From CAZUCE01 sp964619265 (lineage in GTDB: Bacteria > Planctomycetota > UBA1135 > GCA-002686595): a DNA stretch of 64,000 bases. Under the pieces are notes generated by a model, which saw nothing but the letters and a program-made list of their open reading frames with translations, ran no database searches and was not told where the DNA came from. Position 1 is the first letter of the stretch. Each line of letters starts with the position of its first letter. A program made the translations under genes and the position numbers. Location of the stretch: positions 50,226 to 114,225 of the forward strand of contig CAZUCE010000013.1 in assembly GCA_964619265.1 (NCBI GenBank), written 5' to 3'. Below, in pieces: positions 24,496 to 33,201 of this stretch.

Positions 24496-24881
24496 GTGAA
24501 ATTCCCCGGGTCAGCCCGTTCAATCAACTGCTCGGCATCCAGGTCACCGACCAAGCCGACGGCTCGGTTGAGCTCAGCCTGGCCCCAACAGATCAACACC
24601 GCAATGAGCTGGGCTCGGTCCACGGAGGGCTGGCGACCAGCCTCCTAGACGGCGCTATGGGGCGCTCCGTTGGGCTGACGCTGGCTCCCGGCGACTCCTG
24701 CGCGACCGTCGAGCTTTCGGTGCAGTTCATGGCTCCCGCGGAAGGCAAACTCACAGCCCGCGGCCGCCCGACCCGAGTAGGCGGCCGGATCGCCTTCTGC
24801 GAGGCCGAGCTCCGCGATGCGGACGCGAACCTCATTGCCCGCGCCCACGGCACTTGGGCCATTCGTCGCGCTCGCCCCTAG
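24492..24881 (+). CDS. PaaI-family hotdog thioesterase
   Basis: 129 residues from the ATG at 24492, which overlaps the Nudix stop. Hydrolyses acyl-CoA thioesters in the cytoplasm. The hotdog motif NELGSVHGGLATSLLDGAMG (HGG with the following Asp) and the strand VELSVQFMAPAEGKLTA mark the PaaI/DUF4442-type subfamily. Length is normal for a single hotdog domain, which would form a tetramer. The substrate (phenylacetyl-CoA, other aromatic or fatty acyl-CoA) cannot be told, and no aromatic catabolic genes are nearby. Confidence 0.88.
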   Translation: MSEIPRVSPFNQLLGIQVTDQADGSVELSLAPTDQHRNELGSVHGGLATSLLDGAMGRSVGLTLAPGDSCATVELSVQFMAPAEGKLTARGRPTRVGGRIAFCEAELRDADANLIARAHGTWAIRRARP

Positions 24882-24936
24882 CGAGCCCCCCACTTTTCAC
24901 CGCCGGCCCCCCTTCGGACTTCCCGAACCACCCCCC

Positions 24937-25716
24937 ATGGAGCACCTGGTCACCCTCGCTTTCCTGGTCCTGCTGCAGGCCGTTCTCGGCTTTGACAACC
25001 TGCTGTACATCTCGCTCGAATCCAAACGAGTGGCTCCCGAGTACCAGGCCAAGGTGCGACGCATCGGCATCACGCTCGCGATCGTGCTCCGCATCGTGCT
25101 GCTGTTCGTCGTGATGCAACTGCTCGAGAGCCTGAAGGCCCCGTGGTTCGTTTACCACAAGGAAGGAATCGTCGAGATGGACGTGAACTTTGGGGCGATG
25201 CTGAACCTCGTCGGAGGCGCCTTTATCCTCTACACGGCCACGAAGGAAATTCTGCACATGCTCACCCTCGAGCATCACGAGGGTGAAGACCGCTCACCGC
25301 GCGGGGTTGGCGCCACGATCACGTGGATCGTCACCATGAACTTGGTGTTCTCATTCGATTCAATCCTCTCGGCGCTCGCGCTCTCCGACGTGTTTTGGAT
25401 TCTGGCCAGCGCCATTGTGATCAGCGGCGCGATGATGATCTTGCTAGCCGATCGCGTGTCGGATTTCCTCGCCAAGAACCGCATGTACGAAGTGCTCGGG
25501 CTGTTCGTCCTGTTCGTCGTCGGCATCATGCTGGTCACCGAGGGCGGACATCAGTCGCACCTGGTCCTGTTCGGCAACGAGATCCACGCCATGACCAAGA
25601 CGACCTTCTACTTCGTCATCGGCGTCCTCATTGTCACCGACCTGGTGCAGAGCCGCTATCAGCGCAAGCTACAGGCGGAAGCCAAGCGACGCGCTGCGGC
25701 CGGCCAATCCGCCTGA
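24937..25716 (+). CDS. TerC-family integral membrane protein
   Basis: 259 residues. About seven membrane helices (near residues 5-25, 47-67, 85-105, 125-145, 147-167, 183-203, 212-232). The family's acidic intramembrane motifs are present: VLGFDNLLYIS near residue 20 and VFSFDSILSALALSD near 130. TerC homologues export manganese or other metals, sometimes to metallate exoenzymes, or give tellurite resistance. It starts 55 bases after the thioesterase gene and may be its own unit. No ter operon partner is nearby, so the manganese-transport type is more likely than tellurium resistance. The start ATG is the first with a membrane helix right behind it. Confidence 0.9.
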   Translation: MEHLVTLAFLVLLQAVLGFDNLLYISLESKRVAPEYQAKVRRIGITLAIVLRIVLLFVVMQLLESLKAPWFVYHKEGIVEMDVNFGAMLNLVGGAFILYTATKEILHMLTLEHHEGEDRSPRGVGATITWIVTMNLVFSFDSILSALALSDVFWILASAIVISGAMMILLADRVSDFLAKNRMYEVLGLFVLFVVGIMLVTEGGHQSHLVLFGNEIHAMTKTTFYFVIGVLIVTDLVQSRYQRKLQAEAKRRAAAGQSA

Positions 25717-25744
25717 CCCACAAGCGGCGGCCGGCGGGAGTGCC

Positions 25745-28700
25745 TCAGTTGCGCTTCTCAGCCAAAGCTGCCCAGTGGCGCAGGCGGCTGCCCAGCTCGC
25801 CTGGGTCGATCCCGTTCGCTTCGCCGTTATTGGGCGGAGCGAAGAACATCGCCCGCAGTTGCTCGGTTTCCGACTCCAGCTCGGCCAGGAGCTCCGGAGA
25901 CAGCCGATTCCCTCCGTCGCTAGCGAGCTTTTCAAGGTAGCCAACCGCCACCACCGGGCTCGGCTGGCTGGGCGGACCGGTTCGCTCGCCCGAGTCGTCC
26001 CTGGAGCTACTGCGCCCCAAGGAGAACACTCCAAAAGCCACCAACAACAACGCTCCCAGAGTGATCCAGGGCGTCCAGTTCGTGGATGTCGTTTGCCAGG
26101 ACTCGAGCGGCGTGACCGGCCCTTCCAAATCGACGATGTCCATGTCGGCAAAGCGCCGGTACGAGACCTCAGCCGAATCCTCCACGACCGACGGGAAGCG
26201 GAACGTACCGTCGCCACCGGTGGCGACGGTGTAAGTCAGGGTGGCGGTCCGCTCGGCGAGCGGAGCCGGCGGCTGCCGGGCCGGATCGATTTCGATCAGA
26301 TTGGCTGGCAGGTCCGCGATTTCCGGGCCTTCGAAACCGGGCTGCTGAAGGTCCGTAAGGAGCCGGGAGACCTCCGGCAACGCCCCAAACGCGGTCGCGC
26401 GCGCCTCGATGGAGATCCGCCCCTCGTCCAGGTCTCGATCGTCCAGGGTGAATTCAAACCGTGGCTCATCCAGCTTGCGTAGCGCCAGCCCGGTCGGCTT
26501 GGCGTCGATCAGAATCGGAGTGCTCTGCACCGAGATCGCGACTTGGCCCTGACCGTCGCTAAAGTCCAAATCGATCCCCAGGGTAGGAATCCTATCGATC
26601 GCGGGGTCTTTGGCGCGGAGCACCAAGTAGGCCATCGGCTTGCGCTCCCAGTGGTCGCGTCCATAAGAACGAGCCGGAGCCTCGGGGGGCAAGAACTGCA
26701 ACCCTTCAACTTCGAAGCCCTCGAACAAGGCCTGGCGAAGGCCTTCCTCAAAGCGGTCTCGATAGTCGACCGGCACCCCGGTCGCGGGCGTCTGGACCTG
26801 GTTCTGAAGGTAGCGCGAGAAGCCCCCGCCCTCGCGCGCCAGCGCTGAGGAAGAGGCCAGCCACAACCGCACGCCAAACGGCGCCTCGAATCCGACATCG
26901 GTCGAGCCATCGACCTCGACCAGCAGCTCGACTTCGCGCGCAATCGACTCGTAGAAATCGAGCAGCTTGCGCAGACTCTCAGCCTCCTCGTGTGAGCCCA
27001 CGACCCGCGCCGCGTGGCGGGCAAAACGCTGCTTGGCGACCGGGGGCACCTCGAGCAACTCGCCGGTCAAGGCCTTCGCGAACAAACCGGTGTGTCGTTT
27101 TTCCTCGTGTTCGTCGAGCGCGTCCAGCGCCCCTCGAACTCGCTCGACCTGATCCACGTCGGGTTGGGTCTCACGGGTTAGATAGCCGGCCTCACTGGCG
27201 CCCAAGGCGGCGCGAAACCAAGCCAGGTGCGCTTCGGCGCTTGGCGCACTGCGGCCGTCTTCCAGGGCTCGTTCGTAGAGCCTCGCCGCGCCGGCGAACG
27301 ACTCGAAGGCCGCCTCACGAAGCGGCGCGTAGGTTTCGAGCTCCGGATCCAGGGAGTACTGGAACTCGGCGTGCTCAAAAGCCAGGGAGGCGTTCGCAAC
27401 GCCAAAGTTCCAGGAGTCCGGCTGCGCACCCAGCGCACGCTCGGCCAGCCGGCCCGCGAGCTGGTAGCCGCGCTCGATTTCCGCGTCGATCTCTTCGCTG
27501 GAGCGCCGGGCCCCCGTCGCCTCGATGACCTTGGTGTCGCGCCACTGCTTGGCAAGTCGCTGGCGCATGGCGCTCGACAGGGCCGCTGCTACGCCTCCGG
27601 GCAGAGCGGGGATCGGTCCAAACACGCGTTCGATATCGGCCACCCCGTAGACCTCGGCCGGCGAGTGACAGGCCGCGAAGGCCTCAACCACCGCCGAGGG
27701 CTCTGGCTCGTTCACACCAATCGCTCGAAAACGCTCCAGGGCACCCGCCAGCTGATCCAGAGACTCTTCCTGCCGGGCACGGGTAACCGGTAGGCCGTTC
27801 GAGAAATCGTTGGGCGCGCCCCCCATGTAGTAGGTCACGCCCCCGGAGAAAAAGACACTCGTGGTTCCAAACGGATTGAAACTCTCCACCCCGCTTTCTG
27901 AACGCCCGGTCGGATCCAGCGCGACACACCAGGCCCGCAAGAAACTAGCCACCAGATCCTCGCCGGAGTCCGGCTCTCTGAGGACGGCTTCCCCGAGCCA
28001 GCGGTGGGCGCGCTCGACCTCGTCCGAACTGGCCAAGAGTTGAATCGCTTCCGAAGCGAGCCGGCGTCCCTGGGAGGGCTCGATCGTGCGCAGCCACAGC
28101 AAGCTTGGCAGGGTCTCCAGCAGTTGCTTCTGGCTCGGGGCCTGACTGAAGTTCCCGAAGTAAAAATTGCCCGCGTTCTGCCGGCTCCGCTGGGCTTCCG
28201 CTTCCGTGCGCGAAAGCTGGGCATCGTGCAGGTACAAGCTCGTCACCGCCGCCAGCGGAGCTTTCCAAACGTCGAGCTCGATGCCGCGCGCCAAAAGAAG
28301 CGCCTCCGCCAATCGATGAATCTCCTTCCAGGACTCATAGCGCTGAATGCCCATTTGGTTTTGCGCCTGCAGCTCGGCCAATCCGCCGGCCAGCGCAGCG
28401 AGAGCCTTCGCTCCCTCCTCACCCCCGCGATCGGTAAACAGCGATTCTCGCCAGCGGGCCGCCAGTTCCGCATCCACGTGCTCGGCCACGCGTTCGCGTG
28501 CAGCAACCAGTTCCGCAATCAAAGCCGGCTTCAAATCGGGAGCTCGAGAAGCCTCGTCCAGCCAGTCCCAAGCCGCTTCCAGCTCGGCCTGACGCTCGCC
28601 GTAGCGTTCGGCTTGCAGCCCTCGGTGCAGCGCCACCAGGGCGTGCCGCCGCAGGTCCTCAGGGTTGCGCGCCCCGGTCTGTTCGTCCGGCGGAGGGAGC

Positions 28701-29485
28701 GGATCGAGGAACTCGTTCGCCGCCCCGAGCGCTCCGGCCGCGATCAGCCATTGCGCGGCGCGTCCACGAGCCTTGGGAGTCCCGCCGCCGAGCCAGCGCG
28801 TGCCCTCTCGAAGTCGCCGCGTGAGCTCCTCGTCCCCGCCGCGTGTGCGCGCTGACCGGAGCAACCCAGCCAGGGCACGCTCCGCCTTGGGGCTGGGCTC
28901 AACCGGCGAAACATCCGCGATGACCAGCACCTCTTCGGGAAGCGCAACCGTATCTGCGGTTGAAAGGGCTGTGCACAGGTGCGTGAACAGCCCCTCCGCC
29001 TCGGCGGGATCCAGCTGGCTCAAGGAATCGGACACCGCCTCCCACTCGCCTGCGACGCACAAGAGCCCCAGCCGCTCTGAGTCTTCTTTGGCCTGCTGCT
29101 GTTCGAGCTTCTTGGACTCCTTTTCGTCGACTTCGTTCCCGCCCCCGCCTGCCGCATCAGAGGCCTTTTCCGCGGGGCTGGCGGAGAGCTGAGCCCGCCG
29201 TGCCAGGTCGGCTCGCGCCTCGAACACCGATTTCGGCGTCCGCTCCAATTTGAGCTTCGCGAAGGCCTTCTCCAGCTGGGAGGGTTTGCGCCCCGCTTCG
29301 CCCTCTGCGGGATCAGGTTCTTCTTCCACCGGAGGCTCGTCTCCCAACAAGACAAGTTTGCTCTCCAGGGCTCCCATCACGTCGATGAACTCGACCATCG
29401 GATCCTGGGCTCGCAACCGAGGACTGAAAGCGAAAACCAATCCGGGCAAAACGAAACAAATCCGAGCGATGCGAGCGAGCTGCAT
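25745..29485 (-). CDS. Large membrane-anchored protein of the MoxR/Bat operon, function unknown
   Basis: 1246 residues from ATG 29485, where a signal peptide begins (RICFVLPGLVFAFSPRLRAQ). After a charged, coiled-coil-prone stretch (about residues 40-120) comes a very long alpha-helical, Ala/Glu/Arg-rich region (about 120-850) that looks like helical repeats without clear TPR consensus. Next come beta-rich domains (about 850-1130), one membrane segment (about 1155-1175, WITLGALLLVAFGVFSLG) and a short cytoplasmic tail. The topology (big periplasmic part, C-terminal anchor) recalls BatD-type proteins, but I find no BatD motif. It is the last gene in the operon, behind a hairpin. I do not recognise the family. 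Confidence 0.85.
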   Translation of the reverse strand: MQLARIARICFVLPGLVFAFSPRLRAQDPMVEFIDVMGALESKLVLLGDEPPVEEEPDPAEGEAGRKPSQLEKAFAKLKLERTPKSVFEARADLARRAQLSASPAEKASDAAGGGGNEVDEKESKKLEQQQAKEDSERLGLLCVAGEWEAVSDSLSQLDPAEAEGLFTHLCTALSTADTVALPEEVLVIADVSPVEPSPKAERALAGLLRSARTRGGDEELTRRLREGTRWLGGGTPKARGRAAQWLIAAGALGAANEFLDPLPPPDEQTGARNPEDLRRHALVALHRGLQAERYGERQAELEAAWDWLDEASRAPDLKPALIAELVAARERVAEHVDAELAARWRESLFTDRGGEEGAKALAALAGGLAELQAQNQMGIQRYESWKEIHRLAEALLLARGIELDVWKAPLAAVTSLYLHDAQLSRTEAEAQRSRQNAGNFYFGNFSQAPSQKQLLETLPSLLWLRTIEPSQGRRLASEAIQLLASSDEVERAHRWLGEAVLREPDSGEDLVASFLRAWCVALDPTGRSESGVESFNPFGTTSVFFSGGVTYYMGGAPNDFSNGLPVTRARQEESLDQLAGALERFRAIGVNEPEPSAVVEAFAACHSPAEVYGVADIERVFGPIPALPGGVAAALSSAMRQRLAKQWRDTKVIEATGARRSSEEIDAEIERGYQLAGRLAERALGAQPDSWNFGVANASLAFEHAEFQYSLDPELETYAPLREAAFESFAGAARLYERALEDGRSAPSAEAHLAWFRAALGASEAGYLTRETQPDVDQVERVRGALDALDEHEEKRHTGLFAKALTGELLEVPPVAKQRFARHAARVVGSHEEAESLRKLLDFYESIAREVELLVEVDGSTDVGFEAPFGVRLWLASSSALAREGGGFSRYLQNQVQTPATGVPVDYRDRFEEGLRQALFEGFEVEGLQFLPPEAPARSYGRDHWERKPMAYLVLRAKDPAIDRIPTLGIDLDFSDGQGQVAISVQSTPILIDAKPTGLALRKLDEPRFEFTLDDRDLDEGRISIEARATAFGALPEVSRLLTDLQQPGFEGPEIADLPANLIEIDPARQPPAPLAERTATLTYTVATGGDGTFRFPSVVEDSAEVSYRRFADMDIVDLEGPVTPLESWQTTSTNWTPWITLGALLLVAFGVFSLGRSSSRDDSGERTGPPSQPSPVVAVGYLEKLASDGGNRLSPELLAELESETEQLRAMFFAPPNNGEANGIDPGELGSRLRHWAALAEKRN

Positions 29486-29542
29486 GACGATCGGGGAACG
29501 CCCCCGGCTTGGAATCAAAGGGAGGTGATCGACTGAACCAGC

Positions 29543-29565
29543 CCCCCCGCAAACTTGGCGGGGGG
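29543..29565 (-). terminator. GC hairpin upstream of the large Bat-operon gene
   Basis: CCCCCCGC (29543-29550) pairs perfectly with GCGGGGGG (29558-29565); the loop is 7 bases. It stands in the 185-base gap between the TPR gene and the 1246-residue protein gene. Without a U-run it may attenuate rather than end transcription of the last gene. Confidence 0.45.
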
Positions 29566-29590
29566 ACGAAGTTTAGGCCCAGTTTGAGGG

Positions 29591-29618
29591 ACCCAGTGTT
29601 GAGGACCCAGTGTTGAGA
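29591..29618. repeat. 14-bp tandem direct repeat
   Basis: ACCCAGTGTTGAG(G/A) occurs twice in direct tandem (29591-29604 and 29605-29618), with a shorter echo CCTAGTGTCTAGG (29621-29633) behind it. It lies in the gap before the last Bat-operon gene and could be a protein binding site or a slippage product. Confidence 0.6.
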
Positions 29619-29670
29619 TGCCTAGTGTCTAGGCGAGTCGCACAGGGGCTTTGCGGTCGCTCCTGGTCGC

Positions 29671-30396
29671 TCAGGATCCGGACCCAAAGGCCCGCATGGC
29701 GCCGGCGCATTCGGAATTGAGCTTCTTGCGGCTATCGGTTTCCTTTTTTCCTCTCTTCGCTCGGCACTTGCCGGCCTTGGAAGAAGATTTCGACTTGCAT
29801 AGACCGGTGCAGTTGCAAGAGCAGTTCTTCGGCAATGGCAACGCCATCAGTTCGTTCAAGTCCATGTGCTGCAAGCGCAGGACGGACTCGACGTTTTTTG
29901 CATAGGCCTCCGAGCGATCTTCGGGAGCGGTCTCGGCCAACAGCCGAAAATGCTCGCGCGCGAGTTCGGACTCGGGGAACCACTCATCCCGCTCGCCACC
30001 TTCCAGGCGCATCAGCCAGGCGGCGAAATAGCGCTGTTGAGCCAACTCGGAGCGCACGGCTTCGGTGTCGGATCCGGCGGCCTCGGACTGCTCCGCGCTC
30101 GCCAGCAGCCCTTCGAGCTGGCCGATCGCAGACCACAGGTCGCCCTCCCTTGCGGTGGCTTTGGCGCGTGCCAGTTGAACGGCGCGCTCGGCATCGAGCT
30201 CAAGCTCTTGCTCGAGCACACGGTCGTAGCCTCGGACGGCCCCCGACCAGTTTTCTTGGAACTCGGCGAAGCGAGCCCCCTGGATCAATCCTTGGGTGTG
30301 CTCTGCGCGGCGCGCGGCGTCTCCGGGTCCGGAGAGCCAAACCCAGGCGAGGAACGGAGCAAGGGCCCAAAGGGACCAGGCGATTTTGGATTTCAT
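29671..30396 (-). CDS. Helical/TPR-like protein with Cys-rich tail (BatC-like position)
   Basis: 241 residues. An N-terminal membrane segment or signal (about residues 5-22, AWSLWALAPFLAWVWLSG) is followed by helical hairpins resembling weak TPRs (about 30-185, FQENWSGAVRGYDRVLEQEL). The C-terminal tail is basic and contains a cysteine cluster, NCSCNCTGLCKSK, plus two more Cys. In Bat operons a TPR protein (BatC or similar) usually follows the two VWA proteins, which is exactly the position here. The start overlaps the stop of the VWA gene (ATGA). The tail cysteines might bind a metal or iron-sulfur cluster, or cross-link; this is a guess. Confidence 0.8.
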   Translation of the reverse strand: MKSKIAWSLWALAPFLAWVWLSGPGDAARRAEHTQGLIQGARFAEFQENWSGAVRGYDRVLEQELELDAERAVQLARAKATAREGDLWSAIGQLEGLLASAEQSEAAGSDTEAVRSELAQQRYFAAWLMRLEGGERDEWFPESELAREHFRLLAETAPEDRSEAYAKNVESVLRLQHMDLNELMALPLPKNCSCNCTGLCKSKSSSKAGKCRAKRGKKETDSRKKLNSECAGAMRAFGSGS

Positions 30397-31472
30397 CGCA
30401 GGCGAGTCGTTGTTGGTGAAGCGGGGACGGGCAGGTCGGAGCCGATTGTAGGCCGGACCGGCGCAGTGATGGGTCTTAGGCCTCCAAACGCGTGGAGCAA
30501 CAGCGGGAGAAGGGCCAAAATCAAAGCCGAGAAAGCCGCGACGACCAGTGCCTTGTCCCGCAGGTCAGGCCCCTCGGCCAGCTCGGGGACCCCCATGGAA
30601 AGCCCCTTCAAGACTTGGCTGGGCAAATGCTGGGTATTCCCATCGTGGTAGACGCCCCCAAGGCGCACAGCCAGGTGCTCCAGCGAGCGCCGGTCCTGTC
30701 TGGAGGTACGTCCGGCGATCGGTGCCCCGCGCAGGGGATTCCCTACCCCCAGAACCAGGCAGTCGGCGACCGAATCGGGCAAGGCCGCCGGCGGCGTTCC
30801 GGGCAGGCTATCGCCGTCGGAGACCACCAGCAGCGCCGCGCTCGCCCGGGGCCAATTCTTCGCGAAGGCGAGGCTGGCCTCGACCCCCTCTTGCAGCTTG
30901 GTCTGCCCTGTATCGAAGGCGTGCCCAAGGGGCAGCCCGCGCAGCACATTGGTGACCACGGCCATGTCGAAGGTCTCGAGCACGACGGGCTTGGCGCCGG
31001 TGTAAAACGCGACAACGCTCACCCGGGTTCGGCGCGTGTCCAGCCGCGCAAGGATCCCCTCGACCAGGTCCGCCGCGCGTTCCGCGCGACTCTGATTGCC
31101 TTCGGGCCCTGCGTCTCGCAAAAACATCGACGGACTCGCATCCCATACCACCAGCAGATGCTGGGCAGGATCGCGTTCGGGATCGTCGAGCTTGGGCGGC
31201 GGCCGGAAGCCGTAGAGCACGAGCAGGGACCAGACCAACCCACCCAGGGCAAGCACACGCACGACCGCAACCCCACGGACCCAATTCGGTGGCGCGCCTT
31301 TGGAGCTCAAGCCAAACGCAAGCCGCTCAACCCGCCGGGAGCGACGGACGTGGAGCCCCTCGGCGATCACCGCCAGCGCAGCCATGATGGCGGCGCCGAG
31401 CAGTGGATTTAAATCCAGCAGAGTCTCATCCAGCCACTCATGAGCACCTTGAAGTCGTTCTCGAACCTGCAT
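30393..31472 (-). CDS. VWA-domain membrane protein (BatB-like)
   Basis: 359 residues from ATG 31472. An upstream start at 31541 would overlap the preceding gene by 52 bases, so I prefer the inner one. Two membrane segments near the N-terminus (about residues 22-38 and 70-88) and one at the C-terminus (about 315-335, ALVVAAFSALILALLPLLL) flank a von Willebrand A domain (about 105-300). The metal-binding MIDAS starts with VVWDASPSMF (DxSxS, second Ser present). Such proteins act in the envelope with the MoxR ATPase, possibly as a metal-dependent chaperone or complex. Second VWA gene of the operon, overlapping the TPR gene. Confidence 0.85.
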   Translation of the reverse strand: MQVRERLQGAHEWLDETLLDLNPLLGAAIMAALAVIAEGLHVRRSRRVERLAFGLSSKGAPPNWVRGVAVVRVLALGGLVWSLLVLYGFRPPPKLDDPERDPAQHLLVVWDASPSMFLRDAGPEGNQSRAERAADLVEGILARLDTRRTRVSVVAFYTGAKPVVLETFDMAVVTNVLRGLPLGHAFDTGQTKLQEGVEASLAFAKNWPRASAALLVVSDGDSLPGTPPAALPDSVADCLVLGVGNPLRGAPIAGRTSRQDRRSLEHLAVRLGGVYHDGNTQHLPSQVLKGLSMGVPELAEGPDLRDKALVVAAFSALILALLPLLLHAFGGLRPITAPVRPTIGSDLPVPASPTTTRLR

Positions 31473-31489
31473 GAAAGGCGTGGCTCCAC

Positions 31490-32413
31490 TCAGTGCGGCA
31501 CCGGCCGCAAACCGAACGAAAAGGCCAGGTGCGCGCAGCACACGAGCAAGCCGGCCAACGCCAGCGGCTGATACCAGGGCGCGGGTTTCCGCGAGGACTC
31601 CTTGCGTTCAGCAGGCTCCATCTGATCGATGGCCTCAAAAACCTCGGCCAGTCCGTATTCGTCGCCCGCGCTGAAAACCCGGCCGCCGGCTTTCGCAACC
31701 ACGTCGAAGAGCTGCGACGGCGTCGTGCCGCCGCCCACATGAATGGCATAGAGGGTGATCCTCGCGTCGCCGAGTTCCGATCCGATCTCGTAGGCCGCCG
31801 ATCCCGACAGGTCGGACGAGTATCCATCGGAGATCAAAATGATCATGCGATCGCCGGTCTCCGCCTCCTCGAGCGTACGCCGACAAGCCCGCAAGGCGCC
31901 GCCGATGCGCGTCGAATTCATATGCCGCGGCTGGCGTGACGGATCCAGGAACGGCGTCGCGAGACGCAAGGCTTCCAGGTCCCGGGTGCGCGGCGTCCAA
32001 CGGATGGTCTCTCCCCCGAAAATCGTCAGCCCGAGTGCATCCCCGCGGCGCGCATCGGTGAATCGCCCGATGGCCTCCATGGCCGCGTCGTACCGGCTGG
32101 TTCGCGAATCCCCGCCCAACTGGGACTTCATGGAACCCGAGACATCCAGGCAGATTTCAATCTGGGTCACCTCGCGTTCGGTGCCCGCCGGCGCCAGGCG
32201 CGTGGGCTCCGCCGCCAACAGGACCACGACCGCCCCCAGCAGCGCTCCGGTCGTCCCAGCCACTCGCAGAATTCGGTCGAGCCAGCTACGCCGCGCAAGC
32301 GAGACATGATCGAACGGAAGCGGCACACCGTGCGTCCGGTGGATCATCTGCCAAACGAGCAGCGCCAGGGGTAAGGCGAGCGCGGCGAGCCACGCCGGAT
32401 TGGAGAAGATCAT
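31490..32413 (-). CDS. VWA-domain membrane protein (BatA-like)
   Basis: 307 residues from ATG 32413, which overlaps the upstream stop (ATGA). Two N-terminal membrane segments (about residues 5-22 and 44-64) precede a VWA domain (about 80-270) with a full MIDAS: ICLDVSGSMKSQL, a Thr in STRIGGALRAC and an Asp in IILISDGYSS. A C-terminal membrane segment (about 285-300) closes it. This is the BatA layout (Bacteroides aerotolerance family). It is first in the VWA pair; the MIDAS would bind Mg2+ and a partner acid residue. Function in the envelope is inferred from the MoxR neighbourhood. Confidence 0.88.
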   Translation of the reverse strand: MIFSNPAWLAALALPLALLVWQMIHRTHGVPLPFDHVSLARRSWLDRILRVAGTTGALLGAVVVLLAAEPTRLAPAGTEREVTQIEICLDVSGSMKSQLGGDSRTSRYDAAMEAIGRFTDARRGDALGLTIFGGETIRWTPRTRDLEALRLATPFLDPSRQPRHMNSTRIGGALRACRRTLEEAETGDRMIILISDGYSSDLSGSAAYEIGSELGDARITLYAIHVGGGTTPSQLFDVVAKAGGRVFSAGDEYGLAEVFEAIDQMEPAERKESSRKPAPWYQPLALAGLLVCCAHLAFSFGLRPVPH

Positions 32414-33201
32414 GGGCGCGCCTCCGCCGGGAGCTCTGCCCACCGACCCGTCCGGTAAGGCTCAAGCAACTCGGCGACTCGCTCAGAGTTGATTTCGGCC
32501 CCGTTCGGGGCGTACAGCCAGCGTTCGACTTCTCCGAGCAACGCACCGGCGCGATCGTGCCGCCGGATCGCGGCAATCGCCTCACCGGGCGGCAGATCCG
32601 AAATTCGGAGGCTCACACTCCAGGCCTCGAGCATCAGACGATCGAGCTTGGCCTTGCCCGCCGGATCCAGTTCGCCGCGCGAGGCCTTTCCAAGCAGGGG
32701 TTCCAAGCGCTCCGCGAGGGTCGGTGGCGAGGCCTGCGGCTCGGGACGAATCCGAGGCCGGCGTATCCAGCGCACCAGGACCCACAGCAGGGGCAACGCC
32801 CACAGCACCGCAGCGAACGGCAGCCAGCGCGTGCGACTCGGGTAACTCGGCAATCTCGAGCGCGCTCCTTCGAACAGCGCGCCATCGTGTTCCTCGGGCA
32901 GCAGAGAATCGACCTGAACGATCAGCTCGCCTAATTCTTCCGGCGGATCGGTCAGGAGCTCGCGCAGATCGAAAGGACCCGGCAGTTCGGCCAGGAAGGC
33001 CAGCTCGACTTCAAAGTTCCCGCCGGGCAGCTCACGGGTTTGCACGATGCGCGCCAGGTACTCGTCCCCCTCCAGCGCATCGCGCGCGCGCAGCGGGCGG
33101 CTCGACTCGAGCCGGGCGCGACCTTCGATACCGACCGTCGTCACCGCGATCGGCTCTGCCTGCCAAGAGACCAAGAGGACAAGTCCGCAAATGCCGATCA
33201 T
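32410..33201 (-). CDS. Single-pass membrane protein between DUF58 and BatA genes (DUF4381-like position)
   Basis: 263 residues. Signal peptide or anchor at the N-terminus (about residues 2-14, IGICGLVLLVSW), a periplasmic beta-rich part (about 20-120), a membrane segment (about 128-145, PFAAVLWALPLLWVLVRW) and a cytoplasmic helical tail (about 160-260, with YRTGRWAELP near the end). Such proteins occur between the DUF58 and VWA genes in MoxR operons. Both ends overlap neighbours by ATGA, so production is coupled to them. I could not match a named domain with certainty. Confidence 0.78.
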   Translation of the reverse strand: MIGICGLVLLVSWQAEPIAVTTVGIEGRARLESSRPLRARDALEGDEYLARIVQTRELPGGNFEVELAFLAELPGPFDLRELLTDPPEELGELIVQVDSLLPEEHDGALFEGARSRLPSYPSRTRWLPFAAVLWALPLLWVLVRWIRRPRIRPEPQASPPTLAERLEPLLGKASRGELDPAGKAKLDRLMLEAWSVSLRISDLPPGEAIAAIRRHDRAGALLGEVERWLYAPNGAEINSERVAELLEPYRTGRWAELPAEARP

